A DNA stretch of 64,000 nt from contig JACKQL020000007.1 of NCBI GenBank assembly GCA_018296165.2, positions 186,001-250,000 on the forward strand. The letters run 5' to 3'. The DNA comes from Termitomyces sp. T153. Its lineage: Eukaryota; Basidiomycota; Agaricomycetes; Agaricales; Lyophyllaceae. The position numbers and the translations under genes are program-made. Within the stretch, counting starts at the first letter, position 1. Each line of letters opens with the position of its first letter. This document shows positions 58,937 through 64,000 of the stretch, piece after piece. Under the pieces are notes generated by a model. The model did not search any database, had not been told where the DNA came from, and saw nothing but the letters and a program-made list of their open reading frames with translations.

Positions 58937-59900
58937 GCAGCCATCATAATTTGATTGAGGGTGACCAAGGCAGAGTTGTGCTTCCTTCTCTGTTGGGGTT
59001 GCCATCAGAGGTTGAGGGGGTCTGGGCTGCTCCGGAGGTGCTGGCACTGGGGTGGGAGATGTTGGAGTCCGAGATAGACTGGAGGCGGAGGGGGATGGTG
59101 GCTGCTAAACTTGTTTCGGGGCTGGGGAATTGCATGGTGAGGTTCCTCCAGTCAATGTTGGGGTTGATGTCTTGCAGAGCATGATCGGAGTCAATGGAGG
59201 TAGTTGGGTGACAAGGAGCTGAGCCTAAAACTGCAGGTCATTGTCAAGGGTGAAGGTGTTGTCATGGTATTGAGTGATTCTGGTTGTGGCGGGGCTGCCA
59301 TCGAAGAGTTGGAGCTTGAGGGGTTTGTTGAGGTTGTTGCGTCAGAGGTCGAGTTGACTGCTAATGAAGGTGCCGGAGGCGCCACTGTCAATGAGGGCAG
59401 GGAATACCTTGGGTGAGCCATCAAGTCAGACATTGATGACAAACAACTGTGCGGACCTAGAGCGGAGCTGCAGAGGAGTTTGGGGGTGGTCAATTGTGGT
59501 CTCAGAGTTCTTGGATAAGGTTGGGACATTGAAAGGTACCAGCCTGGAGTCAGTGGGGTTGTCCCGGTTGAGGTGGAGGGTGAGGCTGGGCCAGTCAATG
59601 CAGGGGTTGGTGGAGCAGAGCCATGAGAACTCTAAGATGATGGGGGCAGAGGGGTGTAGTTTTGTAACAAGTAGTTGGAGTTCTTGCTGTCATCCGTTGG
59701 TAAAGGTCATGGTTGTTTCCAGGCAGTGTGTGATGTCTCCCACAGGGGTGGGGTCTCTGTTAAAGAGTTTGAGGGGAATCAAGGCGGGGAGGCGTCAGAG
59801 GGGGTGGGGAGCGAGCGCCGCCAGGGACTCATTGATGAAGTTATCAGTGGTGCCACTGTTAACTCATGTGGGGATGGGGTTGTCAGTGAAGGAAAGAGTG
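58937..59900 (-). pseudogene. Tandem retropepsin-like domains (E2)
   Basis: The same two-unit layout as E1. Unit 1 near 59845-59865 reads VNSGTTDNFINESLAAL, again with Asn for the catalytic Asp. Unit 2 near 59375-59400 reads PALIDSGASGTFISSQLDL with Asp kept. The intervening half (HPSAPIILEFSWLC region) and the post-unit-2 linker are present. Stops and shifts interrupt it, but the duplication clearly predates the split of E1 and E2. Confidence 0.75.
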
Positions 59901-60116
59901 GTGTGGAGGAGGAGGTTGGTGGAGGAGTGGGAGGGGAGGCGTGCTGGGAGGTTGTCCAGGGCAAGTATTGTTGCGCAGAGAAGTGTGGCCAGGGCAGAGA
60001 AGACATTGGGGTCTGGTCTGCAGTCTAGTGCGTCTTCAAGACCTAAACTGCCAACTTGTTTTCCATAAACTGGTAGTCACAGTCTTCTCCATCGATTGTC
60101 CACACAGCATGTCCCA

Positions 60117-62541
60117 TCACCTGTCATTTAGGACAACTGCAAATAAAGTGTCCCTGCTCACCACATAGGATGCATGCTCCCTTCTTCCATTGTTTCTCCT
60201 GAGTTTCCTCTGGCACGTCAATCCATGGGCTATCCTGAATCCTGTTTGCACATAAGGCTTCTTGGTCATCAGTGGGGTCCGGAATGTCATCGTAGTCATT
60301 GGGGTTGGCATCCAGGGGTTCCGGGGTTTCATGGAGGTCAGTGGCATTGAGCTGGGCAGGTGGACATTGTTCCAGGGGTTGATTGGTACTGGTAGTTCCT
60401 CAGCCTGGAGGAAAACGGGGTGTGGGGTTGGCGGGGATCGAGGATCAAATGCTGTTGATTGCTCTGGCCTGCCAGTTGGTGTTACTGGAGGTGTTTCAAG
60501 GAGTCCAGGGCACTGTGTTTTTGCTGCAATCTTCCCAGTAATGTTGGTTGACCTGGATAATGAGCGCCTTGTACCTGTCATAGGTGGTTTGCTTGGGTGC
60601 GAGGTGAAGGACATCCTTGATCCATTGAAGCAGGATGCAATGGAGGGCAAATTGGAGAGTGTTGTAGTTCCAGCTGCTCTTGTAGGCTTCCTGTTTGAAT
60701 CATACAATAAAGGTCGTGAAGTGTTTGTTGTCACGCATTCAGAGGTTGAAGAGATTTTCCTCTGCCTCCGCTATGGTGTCAAAGATGCCAAACTTACTTG
60801 AGAATTCCTGGGTGAAAGCAAGCCAATTGGAGAGTATGGGGTTGTTGGGATTGAACCGGAGTAGTGCAGTGTAGTGATCAAAGGCAATACCCTGTAAGTA
60901 TGATGTGGTGAAAGCTACTCGTGAGCTTTCAAGCTGAAAGGTAATGGGCTTAGCTTGAAACATAGTCAAACACTGAGTTAGGAAGATTTGCCACTTCTGG
61001 GGGTCGTGGCCAGTGAAGGGCTCAGGCTTCTGAATGTTGAGTTTACCTTCCCAGGCCAGTGCGTCATGAGTATTGTCCTGTGGGTTTTGAGCTTGGGGTG
61101 GGGGTCCAGCATTGTAGTAGTAATAGTAGTTGTTTCTGTTCCTGCACTGGGGAGGGAAGTTGTCCATGGCTGGGCCCCATCCTCCAGGGGGTCTGCCATG
61201 GAGTGGTCCTCCACTGAGGGGTTGGCCTGCATTGCCTGGGGCAGGCCCCAGGGCCCATCAAGGGGGAGGGGGTCCTCCGGGGGTGGGGGGTCCAAAGTAA
61301 AATTTGCGTCGGTGGGAGGGTTAAGCATCGGAGCGGGTGGGGGACAAGGGGGGTTGGTGGAAAAGGGTGGTCGGGGTGCTCTAGGGCCCATGGGCTGTTG
61401 CAGGGAAACTGGGGCATTGGGACAGGGCAGAGAGGCATTGACACAAGGGGTGCAGAGATTGAAGTGGGGGGGTTGGTCTCAGGGAAGGCTGTTGCATGGG
61501 GCATGCTCATCAGTGGGGTTACCAGGCTTGTCAATGTAGAAGAGAGTCCGGTTGTCGTTGTTGACGTGTGGGGGCAGCCATTGGGAGTGGAGTTCAGGGA
61601 TGGCAGGCTGGTCCCAGGTTCAGAAGGCACCGGGGATGGAGTTGGCCTGGGGATGAGTGGAGAGGGCCAAGGTATGGGTGGCTGGTTGGTCAAACAATCC
61701 CCCTGCGGGGTTAAGGTTCCTCAAGATGCTGGAGGCTGCATTGAGTTCTTCCTGCTGATGGGGAATGGGAGGTGGGGCTTCACTTTGTGTTCTGACAGGT
61801 TCCTTGCATTGCACATAGAAGGAGCGGGTGGGGTCCAGAGGATCTTCAAAGGGGCAGGGGTTCAGACTGGTGTGGATTTCTTTGACCAATGTGTGGAGCT
61901 TGTTCTGTAAGTTATTGTCAATGCCCAGGGTGCCTTGTGTAGTCTTTGGGAGGTTCCCTTGCAGATAGCACTCATAGAAGTTGAGGAGTCAATCCACCCA
62001 GACTTCTGGAGTTGCAGAGGTGTTGGGGTAGCCTAGATGAATGAGGAGGGTGCAGGCATGTCTGGCAAACTCCACAGGAGAGAGGCAGAGGAAGTGGAGG
62101 ACTTCATTGCATTGTTGGATGTAGGCTTCAACTCTTTGCTGCCTGGGGAAAGGGGGAACTTGAGCGGAGAATAGTAGACAAGGGGGAGAGTAGTTATCCA
62201 TGGGCTCTGGAGGGGCTGGGGCTGCAGCAGGGACTGGGTATGCATAATAATGGGCGGGGAGAAGGTAGGCAGGGTTAGGAGGCGCTGCGGAGTATCCTCC
62301 AGGGTACATACAGGGATTGTTGCCATTGGTGGGGAATGCAGGAGGGCAGCGCCAGCCCGGAGGTATTCTCTGGCTGATGGAGGGAGCATAGAATGCCTGG
62401 TTGGGGTCAGGGTCCAGTGACAAGAGACATACTGATCTGTAGGGGGGCCTAAGTAGAACGGGGTGTAGGGATTTTCAGGTACTGGTCGACCATAGACATC
62501 AGTTAGGTAGCTGGCAGGGTTGTACATGGGGTTATATACAG
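60117..62541 (-). pseudogene. Family A gag (E2)
   Basis: Parallel to E1 gag: NPYTPFYLGPP, QAFYAPSISQRIPPGWRCPP, NPAYLLPAHYYAYPVPAAAP, QQRVEAYIQQCNEVLHFLCL, then LNAASSILRNLNPAGGLFDQ. The capsid domain at 61167-60739 reads DPQKWQIFLTQCLTMFQ and FSSKFGIFDTIAEAEENLF. The knuckle CILCGEQGHFICSCP is near 60125-60175. At 60739 the frame ends TGA followed directly by ATG; E1 has TAA then ATG at the same codon. Non-functional. Confidence 0.85.
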
Positions 62542-62577
62542 ACATCAAGAATGGGGTAAGGAGGAGTCTTGATATTA

Positions 62578-63608
62578 TGTCAGGTTCTGCTGACAATGGA
62601 GGCCCAGCTATACTGGCGAGACTTTACTAGGCAGATGCAATGTCCTGTGCTTATAACCAAGCATCCAGAGTTGGCGTGGAGGGGAGAGACTTGTGAGGGG
62701 AAGCTAGGGAAAGTGGTCTGAGCAAGTCTGGAGTGGTACAGGGAAGTCTAAGACCAAGTATATTAGACGTCAAACCTGGGCAGGCATCAGAACAAGTTTG
62801 TGGGCGCGCAAATAGACTGCAGGGTAAGCGGGGGCTTTGCAATTGATGGGGGTGGAGCTGGAGTTTGATGGGGGATCACCAAGGCTTGATGGGTTCCGGG
62901 GCTGAGCAAGGAGCAAGGTCCAAAGTTGTCATAAGAATGTTTGGGTTGTAGCATGTGCATGGAGTTTGTACTGATGTTGGGGATGAAGGGAACTTAGGGA
63001 AACAAAGGAAATATACACAGTTGAGACAAGACGGAAATGAGGCGAGACAAGACAGAGGAAAGAGATTGATTTGAAACTCAAAATAGAAACAGAGATGAGA
63101 CAAAAGACGAGACATAGGAAACCAGTAAATGCAATATCAAGACTAAAGTACCAGGGGTTACTCTACAACTTATATACCGACTACTGGGTGGCTCTGGAGG
63201 ACAGAGGATATGGCAGCAGGGCTTGATGGAGCTGTGCAGAGTCAATGGGTGTTGGATGCAATTGTGGAGTGGGCTGCAGTGACATTCTAATGGGATTAGC
63301 TGAAAAGCAGGCTGCTCTGGGGTTGTCAGGTGCTCCCTAGCAGGTCAGGGGAATTAGGGTGGGGGTTTGGGGTTGTGTGATGTGGTCAGGAGTGGTGGAG
63401 GAGGTCTTGGGAGTTCAGGGGAATTCAGAAGATGCATCAACAGCTGTGGAGAAGGCATTGGAATTGATCAGGAAGCTATTGGAGTTTGCCGAGGAAGTGT
63501 TGGAGTCACCCAAAGTGGGCGTGGAGGGTGGACAAGGGTTGGAGGAGTTTGGCAGAGCATTGGGGAGGACTAGAAATGATGTCAGAGTCTAGAGAGCGGG
63601 TCATGATA
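62578..63608 (-). repeat. Family A 5' LTR (E2, 1031 bp)
   Basis: Minus strand TATCATGACCCGC (from TGTCATGACCC) to AACCTGACA-type end at 62578. The start motif AGTCTTGATATTG lies near 63130-63142 and its complement just outside the LTR at 62565-62577. It sits within a further LTR-like sequence. Confidence 0.85.
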
Positions 63609-64000
63609 GTGTGGAGGAAGCGGAGGCTACATGAGTGATGGGAGTGGAGCTGGAGCTTGATGGGGGATCAATGGAAGTTGATGAAGTTCAGAGCCAAGCA
63701 TGTAGCGAGGTCTGGAGTTAGTTAAAAGAATGTGTTGATGTTCATAATTGTGAGCATGGAGTTTGTAAAGGCATTAGGGTTGGAGAAGACTTGAACATGA
63801 TAGGTGAAATGGATCAAACAAGACAAGATGGAGCTGAATGGAATGAAACAGAGTCAAGACAAGATTGAGACACAAGATGGAGCTGAATGGAATGAAACAG
63901 AGTCAAGACAAGATTGAGACAAGAATGAAAATAGATTCAGGTGGAGATACAAAATGATAACAAGAACAATGATGGATAGAGATGAAACAAGACTGGGAGA
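63609..64000 (-). repeat. Fragment of another family A-like LTR
   Basis: Resembles part of the LTR at about 3010-3340 (words GATGGGAG, GGAGCTTGATGGG, GAGCGAGGT, GTTAAAAGAATGTGTT). It contains a perfect 49-bp tandem duplication (63823-63871 and 63872-63920). E2 seems to have inserted into this older LTR. The window ends inside it. Confidence 0.65.

Larger units (their letters stand above)
58937..63608 (-). mobile_element. Older family A gypsy element (E2), interrupted by E1
   Basis: On the minus strand: LTR 63608-62578, gag, knuckle, the two protease-like domains, ending at 58937 in the linker before RT, where E1's LTR begins. The break falls at CAAATTATGATGGCTGC, equivalent to CAAATTACAACGGCTGC near 54283-54299 in E1. 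E2 has clearly more transitions than E1. The rest of E2 would lie on the other side of E1, which is missing from the window. Confidence 0.88.

Noticed and set aside
58238..59047. 269-residue open frame on the minus strand across an LTR
   Set aside because: It spans the LTR and its junction with another element. Its Pro/Ser/Thr-rich content comes from LTR base composition.

Overview
The window looks like a repeat-rich chromosome segment from a filamentous basidiomycete, most likely an Agaricomycete. The host genes have many short introns of about 45-85 nt. They encode a pyruvate/branched-chain dehydrogenase kinase, an NDR/Cot-1-type kinase and an Spb4-type DEAD-box helicase in fungal form. The repeats are Ty3/gypsy elements (one family a clear chromovirus), Ty1/copia, Helitron helicases with the DUF6570-like N-terminus usual in mushrooms, and small inverted-end DNA elements. 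No species call is possible from sequence alone.

Layout. (1) 1-3972: minus-strand, window-truncated copy of a gypsy-like element with about 1.2-kb LTRs (family A). It has inserted into a chromovirus (family B), whose integrase, chromodomain and LTR follow at 3973-5808. (2) 6779-10202: three copies of one short-ended DNA element nested inside each other, sitting in a decayed gag-like relic. (3) 11850-32887: a Helitron helicase gene split in two by a copia element (13091-31859). The copia was itself hit by a family A solo LTR (14363-15229), a minus-strand family B element (15518-21146) and a plus-strand family B element (24494-31470). The last of these carries a fourth DNA-element copy (25284-26117). 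Target-site duplications support every one of these insertions. (4) 33105-33442: a minisatellite beyond the Helitron gene. (5) 33735-42432: a compact, CpG-normal island of four plus-strand host genes. (6) 42560-46113: Helitron fragments on both strands in AT-rich DNA. (7) 46664-52935: a well-preserved non-autonomous family A element. It has two 1161-bp LTRs, almost no gag and no pol, but carries an antisense intron-containing gene. (8) 52936-64000: two minus-strand autonomous-type family A elements, one inside the other, and a further LTR piece.

The most unusual features are these. Both gypsy families carry a primer-binding site complementary to their own LTR transcript start, the Tf1/sushi self-priming layout. 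Family A encodes two retropepsin-like domains in tandem, the first with Asn for the catalytic Asp. The non-autonomous family A element carries an antisense gene with two phase-consistent introns. The nested DNA elements have 4-bp target duplications whose mismatches fit decay of a CpG. Most older elements are broken by C-to-T and G-to-A changes that often fall on CpG-containing codons, including the reverse-transcriptase YLDD motif. Exon boundaries were read by eye, and no alignment or database search was run.
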